Shown: positions 16,246 to 25,266, numbered from the stretch's first letter. The stretch is DNA of 64,000 bases from Desulfobulbaceae bacterium (GCA_024637145.1 JAGXFQ010000040.1:45950-109949), one strand, 5' to 3'. Made by a program: numbers and translations. Notes: generated by a model from the letters alone, not told the origin.

Positions 16246-16328
16246 TAAGGCAAGAACCGCAGCGCCGCTTGCTGGCTCCGGCCGGAAAAGCGAGCTGTCT
16301 TGAAATACCCTTTTTGAAGGAGGAAGAT

Positions 16329-17018
16329 ATGAGCAGATATGTGGTGGCGAACTGGAAATCGCATAAGACTCTGGCCGAGGCCGGCCAGTGGCTGAGCCGG
16401 TTTCTCGAGCTGTACAAGCCCCAGGCCGGAGTCAAGGTTATCCTGGCCCCGGCCTTTCCCTTTTTGGGACCCCTGCAGCAGATGCTGGCAAAGGGCAAGA
16501 GCGGCGTGGAACTGGCCAGCCAGGATATCTCCGCCTTTCCGCTGGGATCCTATACCGGTGCCGTGGCAGCGGCTATGATTCAGGATCTGGTGGGCTATAG
16601 CCTGGTGGGCCATTCCGAACGGCGGCGCTGGTTCCGGGAAACCGACCAGGAGGTGGCCAACAAGGTCCATGAGGCCCTGGCCGTGGGTATTACGCCCATT
16701 ATCTGCGTGGATCAGCCCTATATGCAGAGCCAGTTTGCCGCCCTTGCTGACCAGGAGGTGAAGGAGTGTCTGGTGGGCTATGGACCGGTGGAGGCCATTG
16801 GCCTGGATATGTCGCCTGCTGTCGAGAGGGTTCAGGAGGCGATCAGCCAATTGCACATCCTGGCCCCTGATAGTCCCATCCTGTACGGCGGGGCCGTCCA
16901 TGGGGAAAATGCCGCCGACTACATGCAGATTCCTGGGCTCTCCGGCCTCATGGTGGCCACGGCCAGCCTGGATCCTGAAAAATTTGTTGAGATCTGTCAA
17001 CAGGTGGCGGCAAGCTGA
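16329..17018 (+). CDS. Triosephosphate isomerase homologue lacking the catalytic Glu
   Basis: 229 residues, short like archaeal enzymes, started at the ATG after AAGGAGGAAG. The TIM barrel and most active-site pieces are present: N8 and K10 (VANWKSHK), H95 (GHSERR), and a phosphate loop YGGAVHGEN. The motif normally holding the catalytic base, YEPxxAIG, reads Y151-G152-P-V-E155-A-I-G: the Glu is Gly and a Glu appears three residues later. It may be an inactive paralogue, an enzyme with altered chemistry, or a displaced catalytic residue. No second isomerase lies in this window. Confidence 0.8.
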   Translation: MSRYVVANWKSHKTLAEAGQWLSRFLELYKPQAGVKVILAPAFPFLGPLQQMLAKGKSGVELASQDISAFPLGSYTGAVAAAMIQDLVGYSLVGHSERRRWFRETDQEVANKVHEALAVGITPIICVDQPYMQSQFAALADQEVKECLVGYGPVEAIGLDMSPAVERVQEAISQLHILAPDSPILYGGAVHGENAADYMQIPGLSGLMVATASLDPEKFVEICQQVAAS

Positions 17019-17030
17019 AAAAAAGAGCAC

Positions 17031-17054
17031 CCTGCCCGGCGGCAATGCCCGGCG
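17031..17054 (+). terminator. Possible terminator of the isomerase gene
   Basis: AAAGAGC and GCTCTTT arms enclose a GC-rich imperfect stem, followed by a short T-run, directly after the stop. Confidence 0.4.
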
Positions 17055-17084
17055 CTCTTTTGGCAGGGAATTATTATCTCAGCA

Positions 17085-17113
17085 AGAGGCGTTAAGAGGC
17101 GTTAAGAGGCGTT
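17085..17113. repeat. 10-bp tandem repeat at the 3' end of the EamA gene
   Basis: About three copies of AGAGGCGTTA in a row. The stop codon of the converging EamA-family gene (TTA on +) lies within it, so copy-number change would alter the C-terminus only slightly. Confidence 0.7.
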
Positions 17114-18031
17114 GTTCCGGCCGGCAGGGGCCTTGGCCACCTGCTGGAGGACAAGGCTGGCCAGGGTAACCACCATGACCCCGGGCAGGATAATCAGCGG
17201 CGGCAGCCCCTTGCCGAAGAACCAGTTGATCAAGAGGACAAAGGCCGGATAAAAATAGCTATAGGCCATGACCCGGGTGGGTCCCAGGTGGAGGGTGGCA
17301 ATATGGCTGAGATAAAAGGTGATGATGGTTGAAAATATGGCCAGGTAGATAATGCCGCTCCACACCGTGCTGGAGATCTCCTGCCACTGCACGTCGGCCA
17401 GACGGGGCAGGGCCAGGATCAGGAGCCAGCCCAGGCCGGTGACCAGGACCCAGAAGGTCATCACCACCATGGATTCCTGGCGGTGAAAGGTTTTTATCAG
17501 CGGTGTATAGGCGGCCATGAGAAAACAGCCGGCCAGAAAGAGCAGATCGCCATGGTTGACGTCCATGGCCAGCATGCGCCTTGGGTCGCCCCGGAAAATG
17601 ACCCACAGGGCGCCCACCATGCCGAAAAAGAGGGCCAGCTGCCGGAAGCGGCCCAGCCGTTCGTGCAGGAAGAGGGCGCTGTAGATCCCGGAAATGCCCG
17701 GCACCAGGGTGAAGATGATACTGGTATTGATGGCCGTGGTGTAGCGCAGGGCCTCAAACATGCACCAGAAAAAGCCCACCGTACTGGCGCTGACCAGGCT
17801 GTATCCTGCCAGCTGCCTGAAGGATGGCCGGCAGTGCCGGTAGCGCCACAGGATAAGGGGGGCGAGACAGAAGACGGCCACCAGATAACGGAGCAACAGG
17901 AGCACGGCCGGATCCAGGGCGCGGGTGATGGCCTCGCCCACGGTAAAGGAACTGGAGACGATCATGGCGGTACAGAGCATGAGGCTGTGCACCAGCCACA
18001 GGGGCAAGGTTTTGTTGCTGGCTAGCGGCAT
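17102..18031 (-). CDS. EamA/DMT-family transporter
   Basis: 309 residues with ten predicted membrane helices in two EamA repeats (first from LWLVHSLMLCTAMIVSSSFT, second from HGDLLFLAGCFLMAAYTPLI). The conserved GFFWCMFEALRYTTA and TIITFYLSHIATLHLGPTRV are typical of drug/metabolite exporters. Substrate unknown, probable inner-membrane efflux. A second, unrelated EamA gene lies in the integron array at 39131 with different codon use. Confidence 0.85.
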   Translation of the reverse strand: MPLASNKTLPLWLVHSLMLCTAMIVSSSFTVGEAITRALDPAVLLLLRYLVAVFCLAPLILWRYRHCRPSFRQLAGYSLVSASTVGFFWCMFEALRYTTAINTSIIFTLVPGISGIYSALFLHERLGRFRQLALFFGMVGALWVIFRGDPRRMLAMDVNHGDLLFLAGCFLMAAYTPLIKTFHRQESMVVMTFWVLVTGLGWLLILALPRLADVQWQEISSTVWSGIIYLAIFSTIITFYLSHIATLHLGPTRVMAYSYFYPAFVLLINWFFGKGLPPLIILPGVMVVTLASLVLQQVAKAPAGRNNAS

Positions 18032-18123
18032 AGGGGAGAATCTGCAAGGGGTGCGACTATTTTTCTGTTTCCGCTGAGGCTGGAAAGGCTTTTGCCCAAC
18101 AAGGGTGGGGCAAGGCAGTTTTC

Positions 18124-18459
18124 CTACTGGGGATTCTCAAAAAAGATGTAGGGGGTTGAATAGTCGCTGAACTCAAAATAGACCTTGTTCTCGCCCTTAT
18201 CCACCACCCCGTTGAGGTTGGCATCGAGTATGCCGTAGCCGAAACGATAGGGGCGGCTTCCTTTGCCGTCCGTGGCGGTAGCTGTGGAGAGTTTGTCGAT
18301 CTTTAAGAAGCGTTTGACCAGCTTGTCGCCGCCATAGACCTCAAGAACCCCGTCGGTACCGGTCCAGTTCTGGACGGCGCGGCCGAACTTGTTTTGCGTC
18401 TCCTGGGTGCAGCCGGCCGCAAAAAGGAGGGGAAGAAAAAGAAGGGCAGCTACTCTCAT
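18124..18459 (-). CDS. Putative lipoprotein
   Basis: 111 residues starting MRVAALLFLPLLFAAGC: a lipoprotein signal with lipobox LFAAGC. A short mature domain follows: QNWTGTDGVLEVYGGDKLVK, RFGYGILDANLNGVVDKGEN, then a C-terminal YFEFSDYSTPYIFF. A DxNxNGxxDxGE stretch resembles an EF-hand-like calcium loop. GAGGAAAGTG upstream supports this start over a longer frame. Family not recognised. Probably outer- or inner-membrane anchored in the periplasm. Confidence 0.65.
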   Translation of the reverse strand: MRVAALLFLPLLFAAGCTQETQNKFGRAVQNWTGTDGVLEVYGGDKLVKRFLKIDKLSTATATDGKGSRPYRFGYGILDANLNGVVDKGENKVYFEFSDYSTPYIFFENPQ

Positions 18460-18545
18460 AACACTTTCCTCTGGGATAAATTGGCGCTGATAGGCATTGT
18501 TCAACAGCCAAAAATAACGCAAAGGGCGAGAAATAGCCAGGGGAG

Positions 18546-18579
18546 AAAAAAGGGGGATGGATTTAACAATCCATCCCCC
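18546..18579 (-). terminator. Intrinsic terminator on the minus strand
   Basis: A perfect 12-bp stem (GGGGGATGGATT 18552-18563 with AATCCATCCCCC 18568-18579) around TAAC. On the minus strand it is followed by six U. It fits as the terminator of the peroxidase gene, now separated from it by a MITE. Confidence 0.8.
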
Positions 18580-18621
18580 TGCTATCCCCCCGAGCCTACC
18601 GCACCTTGAGTCCGAGGGTTA

Positions 18622-18763
18622 TCAGCCCGTTGAAAAAGGTGGCGAGCGCAGCTGAGGCAAGGAAAAATGAGGCGAAAAAGCGCAATTTACATGTGGTAAA
18701 TGAGCATTTTGAGCCGAATTTTGACGCCGCATCAGCAAGCGCAGTAGTTTTTCAACGGGCTGT
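18622..18763. mobile_element. MITE family 2, full copy (142 bp)
   Basis: Terminal inverted repeats CAGCCCGTTGAAAAA at both ends, TA on each side (18620-18621 and 18764-18765). The interior is nearly identical to the copy at 52604-52745, which has the same length. TA duplication suggests an IS630/Tc1-mariner-type transposase as mobiliser; none is present here. A reading frame through the element is open but shows no sign of being a gene. Confidence 0.85.
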
Positions 18764-18779
18764 TATGGGGTGCCTGAGC

Positions 18780-19853
18780 TTAATCGGTCAGGGCATGGAG
18801 GAAGGCGACAATGTCGTCAATCTCCTGACTGCTCAGGCCCATATTGCCTGTATCTGTGGTGTTGAGATTAGCGGCCACCTCGGGGGCCGGCCAGGCAGGG
18901 TCTACATCCCGGCTGTTGTGGAAGGAGACCATGGCGGTGAGGGTGGGGAAATAGCCGTTATGCGAGTAGGGCGCGGTCAGGGCCACATTGCGCAGGGTGG
19001 GCACCTTGAATTTGCCGTATTCGGCCGGATCACCCAGGAAGCCTCCCAGGCCGTTGTCCGGCACCGTGTAGACCGAATCGGGATCGTTGAGCAGGGTCTC
19101 GTTCACCGGCACGCCGATATTCTCGTAGCGATAGGTGGTAAAGAGGGCCGCCGGCGCCCCAAAGGTCTCCTGAACCCCATGACAGGTAGTGCAGTTGTCC
19201 ACGACCAGGTTGAGGCCGCGGCGTTCCTGGCCGCTCAGCTTGCCGGTGTCGAAGCGGGAGGTGAAGGCGGTGATCTCGGCCGAACGTTCATAGGCGGCAA
19301 TGGCCCGGCCGATATTGTCATAGGCCAGGTCCGGGTCGGCAAAGGCATCGGCGCCGAAGAGCTTGATGAATTGGGCGGCATAGTTGGCGGCGGCCACCCG
19401 CTCCACCACCGCTTCCTTGCTGGGCATATTCATCTCCACCGGGTTCAGCGGCGGACCCTGGGCCTGCTCGGCCAGCGGATCACCAAGGGTGTCCCCGGTG
19501 GCCCTGCCGTCCCAGAACATGCCGCCCTGCCAGGCGCCGTCGGCAGTCAGGCCGAGGATGGGGCTGTAGCCGGCATACGCCGCAGTGGGGGCGTTGCGGC
19601 CGCCCTTGGACACGCCGTCATCTCCCAGGGAGACCATGGTGTTATAAGGGTCGCGGCTGTTGGTCGGGTCGGCAAAGCCGTAGTTCTCGTGGTGGCAGGT
19701 GGCGCAGGACTGGCTGCTGTTGAGGGAGAGATCCTTGTCCATATAAATATGGCGGCCCAGCTCCTCTAGGGCGGTGAGGGTGGGAGCGGCCAGGGCCGCT
19801 CCGCTGATCAGTGTTGCGCTGCAAAATGCGGTCAAGAACACATACTTCTTCAT
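18780..19853 (-). CDS. Di-heme cytochrome c peroxidase (MauG/CcpA family)
   Basis: 357 residues with a signal peptide ending at SGAALAA. Two heme c sites: C50-ATC-H54 (low-potential, peroxidatic side) and C221-TTC-H225. Other conserved blocks are GRHIYMDKDLSLNSSQSC, GRNAPTAAYAG, MFWDGRATG, FKVPTLRNVALTAPYSHNG and a C-terminal DDIVAFLHALTD. A periplasmic enzyme reducing peroxide with electrons from small cytochromes. With rubrerythrin and rubredoxin nearby it suggests repeated exposure to oxygen. Confidence 0.92.
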   Translation of the reverse strand: MKKYVFLTAFCSATLISGAALAAPTLTALEELGRHIYMDKDLSLNSSQSCATCHHENYGFADPTNSRDPYNTMVSLGDDGVSKGGRNAPTAAYAGYSPILGLTADGAWQGGMFWDGRATGDTLGDPLAEQAQGPPLNPVEMNMPSKEAVVERVAAANYAAQFIKLFGADAFADPDLAYDNIGRAIAAYERSAEITAFTSRFDTGKLSGQERRGLNLVVDNCTTCHGVQETFGAPAALFTTYRYENIGVPVNETLLNDPDSVYTVPDNGLGGFLGDPAEYGKFKVPTLRNVALTAPYSHNGYFPTLTAMVSFHNSRDVDPAWPAPEVAANLNTTDTGNMGLSSQEIDDIVAFLHALTD

Positions 19854-20203
19854 GGTCTTCTCCTTTTTAAGAGGGTGAGGTGACTGATAGATTCTGAATC
19901 TTGAATTGCGGTAAGCGGCGGAAAGTAGATCGAAACCTCCTTTTGTTATGGTTAATAGAAGAAAAAGGACCCCATAAAGTATAACAAACGGATGGTACGA
20001 GAAAATGGTTCCCTTCCGGGGCTATTTTTTTTTAAGAGGCACGCAGAAGGTGCCGGCGGCGGGGTGCGCCAGGGAGGTCAGGCCCTGAATTCGGAGGGCA
20101 AAGAGGGGGGCTGGGCATAATATGAACCAAGCCATGCCACGGCTTGGCTTGGCGAAAGAGATTGTCCAACTGGGGTGGGTGGTTTAGATTAGGAGGAGCA
20201 TAT
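19854..20203. promoter_or_regulatory. 350-bp divergent intergenic region with one palindrome
   Basis: Lies between the peroxidase and mltF starts. CCAAGCC-ATGCCAC-GGCTTGG (20127-20147) is a perfect 7-bp inverted repeat and a possible operator. A ribosome site AGGAGG precedes mltF. I see no gene or further recognisable element. Confidence 0.4.
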
Positions 20204-21655
20204 ATGAAAGACTTTTCTCAAAAATACCTCCCTCTTTTTTCCGCCCGGAGGAGCAAAAAACTGTTCACCCCCCTGCTCCTGCTGGCTTTGTTACTGCCCG
20301 GCTGCGGAGAGTCGCCGGACACCCTGGCCCGGATCAAAAACAAGGGTGAGCTGGTGGTGGCCACCCGCAATAATGCCAACTGCTACTATCAGTACCAGGG
20401 CGAGCCGGTTGGTTTCGAATATGATCTGGCCAAGGCCTTCAGCGATTATCTGGGGGTCAGGCTCATTGTCAAGGTGGTGGAGTGGGAATCCCTGCTGGAG
20501 GCCATTGCCGCCGGCGAGGTGGACATGGCGGCGGCCGGACTCTCCATCACCCCGGAGCGGCGGCGCACGGTGGATTTTTCCCAGCCCTATATGGAGGTGC
20601 AGCCCCAGATCATAGTGCATCGGAGCGAGATGGAGATCGAGAGGGTGGCAGATCTCTACAATCGGGAGATCCATGTCCGTCAGGGCACCACCTATCAGAA
20701 AATCTTAGAGGATCTCAATAAAAAACTCCCCATTGGGATCAAGATCCGCCTCCACAGGGACGTCTCCACCGAAGAGCTGATCCGGCAGGTGGCCAGTAAG
20801 GAGATAGCCATTACCATGGCAGACTCCAACATCGCCCTCCTCAACCAGCTCTATCAGCCGGATATAGAGCTGGCCTTTGACCTGGGGCCCCATCATTCCC
20901 TGGGCTGGGCTGTGAAGAAAGGAGAGGGTCGTTTCAGGAATAAAATCAACGAGTTTCTCAAACATGCCAAGGAAAGCGGCCTCTATGACAATATCTACAG
21001 CCGCTATTATGACGACGACCACATCTTTGATTATGTGGATCTGCAGATCTTTCATCGTCGTCTGCGCAGCCGGTTGCCCCGCTATGCCGGCTTGATCAAA
21101 AGAGAGGCGGCGGCCAATGATTTTGATTGGCGTCTGATTACGGCGGTGGTCTACCAGGAATCCCATTTTGATCCCCTGGCCCTCAGTTTTACCGGGGTGC
21201 GGGGCCTGATGCAGGTTACCCGGGATACGGCCCGGAGCATGGGGGTTGATAACCGGCTGGATCCAGACCAGAATGTCTATGCCGGTGTTAAATATCTGCG
21301 CAAACTCCAGGGCTACTGGTCCCATATAAGCGAGCCGGATCAGGCAAAATTTGCCCTGGCCAGTTATAATATCGGCCTGGGGCATGTCCGTGATGCCCAA
21401 AAAATTGCCAGGCAGCTCGATCTTCCTGATGACACATGGTCAGGTCTGCAGCAGGCCCTGCCCCTGCTGCAGGAGAAGAAATATTATCAAAAGAGCAGAT
21501 ATGGCTATGCCCGTGGCAGGGAGGCGGTGCAGTATGTCAGCCGGATCTTTACCTATTATGAAATTCTGCGGCAGAAGGATCTTGACTGGCTGCCGGAGGA
21601 GCTCGTCCCGGCCCAGGTCAAGAAAAACCAGCAGAAGGACGGACCCCGGATTTAA
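20204..21655 (+). CDS. mltF: Membrane-bound lytic murein transglycosylase F
   Basis: 483 residues from the ATG behind AGGAGGAGC. A lipoprotein signal (LLLLALLLPGC) is followed by a solute-binding SBP_3-like domain (GELVVATRNNANCYYQYQGE to about 265) and a C-terminal SLT domain from about 290. The catalytic Glu is in ITAVVYQESHFDPLA; VRGLMQVTRDTA, YAGVKYLRKL and ALASYNIGLGHVRDAQ are the other SLT motifs. It cleaves peptidoglycan with 1,6-anhydro formation in the outer-membrane leaflet facing the periplasm. Domain order and length match E. coli MltF. Confidence 0.93.
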   Translation: MKDFSQKYLPLFSARRSKKLFTPLLLLALLLPGCGESPDTLARIKNKGELVVATRNNANCYYQYQGEPVGFEYDLAKAFSDYLGVRLIVKVVEWESLLEAIAAGEVDMAAAGLSITPERRRTVDFSQPYMEVQPQIIVHRSEMEIERVADLYNREIHVRQGTTYQKILEDLNKKLPIGIKIRLHRDVSTEELIRQVASKEIAITMADSNIALLNQLYQPDIELAFDLGPHHSLGWAVKKGEGRFRNKINEFLKHAKESGLYDNIYSRYYDDDHIFDYVDLQIFHRRLRSRLPRYAGLIKREAAANDFDWRLITAVVYQESHFDPLALSFTGVRGLMQVTRDTARSMGVDNRLDPDQNVYAGVKYLRKLQGYWSHISEPDQAKFALASYNIGLGHVRDAQKIARQLDLPDDTWSGLQQALPLLQEKKYYQKSRYGYARGREAVQYVSRIFTYYEILRQKDLDWLPEELVPAQVKKNQQKDGPRI

Positions 21656-21667
21656 GGCGCGGCCCCT

Positions 21668-22555
21668 TTATCCCGGGGTGGTTGTTGTGCAATCGCGCAG
21701 CGCCTCTTCCAGCTCGGGAAATTCAAAGGTGAAACCGCTCTCCAGCAACCTTTTGGGCACAGCCGCCTGACCGTCGGCCAGGATGGCGGCCCCCTCGCCA
21801 AAGACCATTTTCAGCATGAAGGTGGGGACCGGCAGAATGGTGGGCCTGTGGAGGACCTTGCCCAGGGTCTTGGTGAAATGATAATTGGTGGTGGGCCTGG
21901 GGGCGGTCATGTTGTAGATGCCCTTGAAGGAAGGGGACTCCAGGGCGGTCAAATGGGCCCGCAGCAGATCCGTGAGATGGACCCAGGAAAGGGCTTGTTT
22001 GCCGGTGCCGATGACGCCGCCCAGGCCGAGCTTGAAGGGCAGTACCATTTTCTGAAGGGCACCGCCGTTTTTGCTGAGGATAACGGCAAAGCGGAAAATC
22101 ACGGTACGGATGCCCAGCTCCTCGGCCCGCAGGGCCTCCCCTTCCCAATCTTCGGCCAGGTCGGCGAGAAAGCCCTGGCCTTTGCGGCCTTTTTCTTCAC
22201 TGTGCACGCAATGGGAGGCGTAATAGCCCACGGCCGAGGTGGAGATAAAGACTTCAGGCCTGGTGGCCATCTCGGCTATGGCCTTTACCAGGTTCCGGGT
22301 CAGGGTAATGCGGCTCTCGCGCATTCTCACCTTGTGGGCCTCGGACCAGCGGGCCAGAACCGGTGCCCCGGCCAGATTGATTACGGCCTCGGCCCCGGCC
22401 ATCTTCTGCGCCAGCTCGGCAGGCCCCAGGGCCAGCTCAGCCCGGCCAAGGGTGGTCACCTGCCAGCCCGCCTGGGTCAGGGCGGCGCGGAGGTGGCTGC
22501 CGACAAAGCCGGTGGCGCCGGTCAGGGCGATTTTTTTAGGGTCTTTCTGCTCCAT
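21668..22555 (-). CDS. TIGR01777 family NAD(P)-binding epimerase (YfcH/SDR39U1-like)
   Basis: 295 residues from the ATG with GGGAG upstream. A Rossmann start IALTGATGFVGSHLRAAL (TGATGFVG dinucleotide loop), then AEAVINLAGAPV, the catalytic-region STSAVGYYAS, FRFAVILSKNGGAL, and the C-terminal DUF1731 part (ILPVPTFMLKMVFGEGAAIL). Extended SDR fold, cytosolic; the substrate is unknown for the whole subfamily. It converges on mltF with 12 bp between stops. Confidence 0.9.
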   Translation of the reverse strand: MEQKDPKKIALTGATGFVGSHLRAALTQAGWQVTTLGRAELALGPAELAQKMAGAEAVINLAGAPVLARWSEAHKVRMRESRITLTRNLVKAIAEMATRPEVFISTSAVGYYASHCVHSEEKGRKGQGFLADLAEDWEGEALRAEELGIRTVIFRFAVILSKNGGALQKMVLPFKLGLGGVIGTGKQALSWVHLTDLLRAHLTALESPSFKGIYNMTAPRPTTNYHFTKTLGKVLHRPTILPVPTFMLKMVFGEGAAILADGQAAVPKRLLESGFTFEFPELEEALRDCTTTTPG

Positions 22556-22682
22556 GGTTGCTCCCTTGGCGTCTGGCAGGCTGCGAAAAAAAAGGTGTGG
22601 ACCGCCCGGCCCGGCGGGCAAGGGCACCGGCGGCCCTGGAGGTCTCTTGTCTTGGGCTGAGCACTACTGGGGGCGCTCTTGT

Positions 22683-22898
22683 TCAGGCAGTGGTGGAAAT
22701 ACCCCGGGCGGCGAGATCCTTAAGAATCTTGGTAACCTGTTGGATATTGCAGTCATCTATTTGGTAGACGTTTTTCATGCCGTCCTGAAAATGGAGAACA
22801 AAATGGCCCTGCTCATCCAGATGCGCCTTTCTGATATGGTCCTTGTCAAGCCAGGGCTGCATCTCTTCCATAAAATCAATTAAGCTGCATCTCTTCAT
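22683..22898 (-). CDS. Small hypothetical protein
   Basis: 71 residues, MKRCSLIDFMEEMQPWLDKD, then a beta-rich GHFVLHFQDGMKNVYQIDDC and a helical end TKILKDLAARGI. No signal or membrane segment. GGAG lies just upstream. The compact alpha/beta pattern suggests a folded domain, but I do not recognise it. Downstream on the same strand, 127 bp away, is the epimerase gene. Confidence 0.5.
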   Translation of the reverse strand: MKRCSLIDFMEEMQPWLDKDHIRKAHLDEQGHFVLHFQDGMKNVYQIDDCNIQQVTKILKDLAARGISTTA

Positions 22899-23529
22899 TG
22901 CGGGTCTCCGGTGGGATGGACGTAGGCTTGGGGTCGGGCTCCTCTGTAGAGCCCCGGGCCAGGGCCGGGGCTGTGGCCCTGATTAACCCCAGATTATAGA
23001 ACAATAGTAGCATGCAAGGGCCATAACTCCAAAACAAGATAAAGATCTTGTTTTGGAAAGGGGTCGCCGCACCCCAGCGGTGCCGGTCTCAGATTCCGCC
23101 CCGGCGGCTGGCCAGGGCCAGGGGCCGGTGTCTTATTTCTGGGCAGCTTTCTTCCTCTTCACGCTGAGCAGGCTGTCTCTTTTTTGGGCAGCCAAGGTGG
23201 CCTGGCCGGAGAGCAGAAGAGAATTTTTTAGAAAATATTTTATAATATCAAAATGTTAAATGGGATTTTCTCAGGAGAAGAGCTCATGGCACAGTCGCTG
23301 CAATTCCACCCTACCCAGCAGTTCATCGGCAAAGGAGATCCTGTGCTTTGCGACCGGCAGGGGATTTTTTTTGGCATTGCATGCAACTGTTATTTTTGCC
23401 CCAATGCAGCTATGATACGGAGACAAAAACGGCCAGCCCCTCCTTGTTGAGACCAGAGGGTGGCGGCTTCCTAAAAAAAACCACCTGCCCCCTTTGGCAG
23501 CAGGCCAGGCAGAAACAGGATACCCTTTG
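22899..23529. other. 630-bp region without a convincing gene
   Basis: Contains GC-rich imperfect hairpins near 22935-22980, a perfect 13-bp hairpin (TCCAAAACAAGAT 23028-23040 with ATCTTGTTTTGGA 23045-23057, loop AAAG), and an AT-rich stretch (23220-23255) that could be the promoter of the kinase gene. A 54-codon frame from ATG 23286 follows a good AGGAGA site, but its composition is not protein-like. Confidence 0.5.
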
Positions 23530-25266
23530 ATGATACCCAGGGCAGCACAGCCATTTAAGATCTCCAGAATCGCCCTCTCCTTGGTGGTGGCAAGTATTCT
23601 GCTGGCTCTTGTTGTGCTCACCATGACCACCAGCGGCTTTCGCCGGGAAGAGGCCCTGATGGAGAGGTTCTTCCTCAACGAAGGGCTCACCCTGATCCGC
23701 AGCTTTGAGGCCGGGGCCCGCACCTCCATGCGGCATTACCGGCAGGGTGAGGACCCCCTCACCACCCTGGTCAAGGAAACAACCAAGACAGAGGCCGTGG
23801 CCTATATCCATATTGTGGACGAGCAGGGCGAACTGGTAGCAGGGGCTGGAGAGTGGCCGCAGGCCGCAGAGCGCCCCGGGGTCAGCCAGGTGCTGGGCCG
23901 GGAAAGGCCGCTCACCACCCTGATCCCTGGCGCCAAGGTCTTTGAGATCGCCAGCCTTTTTCAACCCCTGGCCGGTTTCGGGCCCCGGGGCATGATGCGT
24001 CAGCGCTGGCAGCAGCTCAACAACGGGGAGCCGCTGCAGGTTTTTCCCCATGAAAAACCAGGCCGGCAGGTCATCTTTATCGGTTTGCGTACCTCGGAGT
24101 TTGACCAGATCCGCCATCAGGGGGTGAGGCATGGCTGGATTATGGCCGCCATCCTCTTTCTGGTGGGCAGCGCCGGCTTCTATTTTCTTTTTCTCTACCA
24201 GGGGATCCGGGTCAGCCGTTCCACCTTGGCCAATATGGAGCTCTACACCGAAAACGTCATCAAGAGCATGCCGGCCGGTCTCATCACCCTGGACCGGCTG
24301 GGCCGCATCGTCTCCTGGAACGCCAAGGCGGCGGAACTGGCCGGCAGATCCTTTAGCTCCCTAGGCCACCAGAGGCTTGATGAGGTCTTTCCCCACTGGC
24401 CCTTGGACCTTCTGGATCATGATCCGCCTTTGCTGGAAGCCCCCCTGGAGTGTCTCCATGAACATGGGGAACGGATACCGGTGAAGGTGAGCGGCTCCCG
24501 GCTCAAGGACCAGGAGGGCAGGGAGATGGGTACGGTTCTGATCCTGCGTGACATCAGTGAGATACGGGCTCTGGAGAGGCAGGTGGAGCGTTCTCGCCGG
24601 CTGGCCGCCCTGGGTCAGATGGCGGCGGGTATTGCCCATGAGATCAGAAATCCCCTGGGCACCCTGCGCGGCTTTGCCCATTATTTCAAGGGGCAATGCG
24701 GAACTGATGAAAGCGGTAGGGAGTATGCCGAATTGATGATAGGCGAGGTGGATCGACTCAACCACATCATCTCCGCCCTCCTGCAATTTGCCCGGCCCAG
24801 GGAGCCCGATTTTCAGGAGATTGATCCCTGCGCCCTGCTGGCCAAGGCGGCCCAGCTTTTGGAGCACGATTTTGCCGCCAAAGGCCAGGCCCTGCAGCTG
24901 GCCTGTGCCGAAAAGATGACCCTGCAGGCAGACCCGGATCTGCTGCTCCAGGTCCTCATTAACCTGCTTAAAAACAGCATGGCCGCCACCCCGGCCGAGG
25001 GCGCCGTGGAGCTGGGCGCCTGCCGGGAAAAGGGCGGGATACGGATCTGGGTGCAGGACAGTGGCACGGGCATGAGCGAGGAGGAGCAGGAAAAGATGTT
25101 TGATCCCTTTTTTACCACCAAAAAAAGCGGCACCGGCCTGGGGCTGGCCGTCAGCCACCAGATCATCGAACAGCATCAGGGCCGTTTTGAGGTGCTATCC
25201 GCCCCAACCAGGGGCACCCGCCTTGATATCCTCTTGCCGGCAGAGAGACCAAGGGGCCGTAAATGA
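23530..25266 (+). CDS. Membrane sensor histidine kinase (ZraS/AtoS-like)
   Basis: 578 residues. Two membrane helices (about 15-36 and 201-222) enclose a periplasmic sensor of about 165 residues. A PAS domain follows (about 240-345, ENVIKSMPAGLITLDRLGRI), then HisKA with H370 (AAGIAHEIRNPLGTLRG) and HATPase (NLLKNSMAAT, WVQDSGTGMSEEEQ, GTGLGLAVSHQI). The layout is that of ZraS-type kinases responding to envelope or metal stress. The next gene overlaps it by 4 bp, so the pair is co-translated. The start was chosen as the first ATG after a weak site; an upstream TTG is possible. Confidence 0.88.
   Translation: MIPRAAQPFKISRIALSLVVASILLALVVLTMTTSGFRREEALMERFFLNEGLTLIRSFEAGARTSMRHYRQGEDPLTTLVKETTKTEAVAYIHIVDEQGELVAGAGEWPQAAERPGVSQVLGRERPLTTLIPGAKVFEIASLFQPLAGFGPRGMMRQRWQQLNNGEPLQVFPHEKPGRQVIFIGLRTSEFDQIRHQGVRHGWIMAAILFLVGSAGFYFLFLYQGIRVSRSTLANMELYTENVIKSMPAGLITLDRLGRIVSWNAKAAELAGRSFSSLGHQRLDEVFPHWPLDLLDHDPPLLEAPLECLHEHGERIPVKVSGSRLKDQEGREMGTVLILRDISEIRALERQVERSRRLAALGQMAAGIAHEIRNPLGTLRGFAHYFKGQCGTDESGREYAELMIGEVDRLNHIISALLQFARPREPDFQEIDPCALLAKAAQLLEHDFAAKGQALQLACAEKMTLQADPDLLLQVLINLLKNSMAATPAEGAVELGACREKGGIRIWVQDSGTGMSEEEQEKMFDPFFTTKKSGTGLGLAVSHQIIEQHQGRFEVLSAPTRGTRLDILLPAERPRGRK

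Noticed and set aside
18650..18763. Open frame reading LKKVASAAEARKNEAKK through family 2 MITEs
   Set aside because: It is open in each copy only because the copies are nearly identical; there is no ribosome site and the fragment copy breaks it. Treated as non-coding repeat.
23370..23410. TGGCATTGCATGCAACT as a sigma-54 promoter or regulon operator
   Set aside because: Spacing between the GG and GC elements is two bases short, and TTGCA-TGCAA lacks the four-base centre of the real operators.
23286..23450. 54-codon reading frame with a good ribosome site upstream of the sensor kinase
   Set aside because: Residue composition is not protein-like (Cys, Pro and Arg-rich end) and no fold is suggested; recorded only inside the gene-free region.
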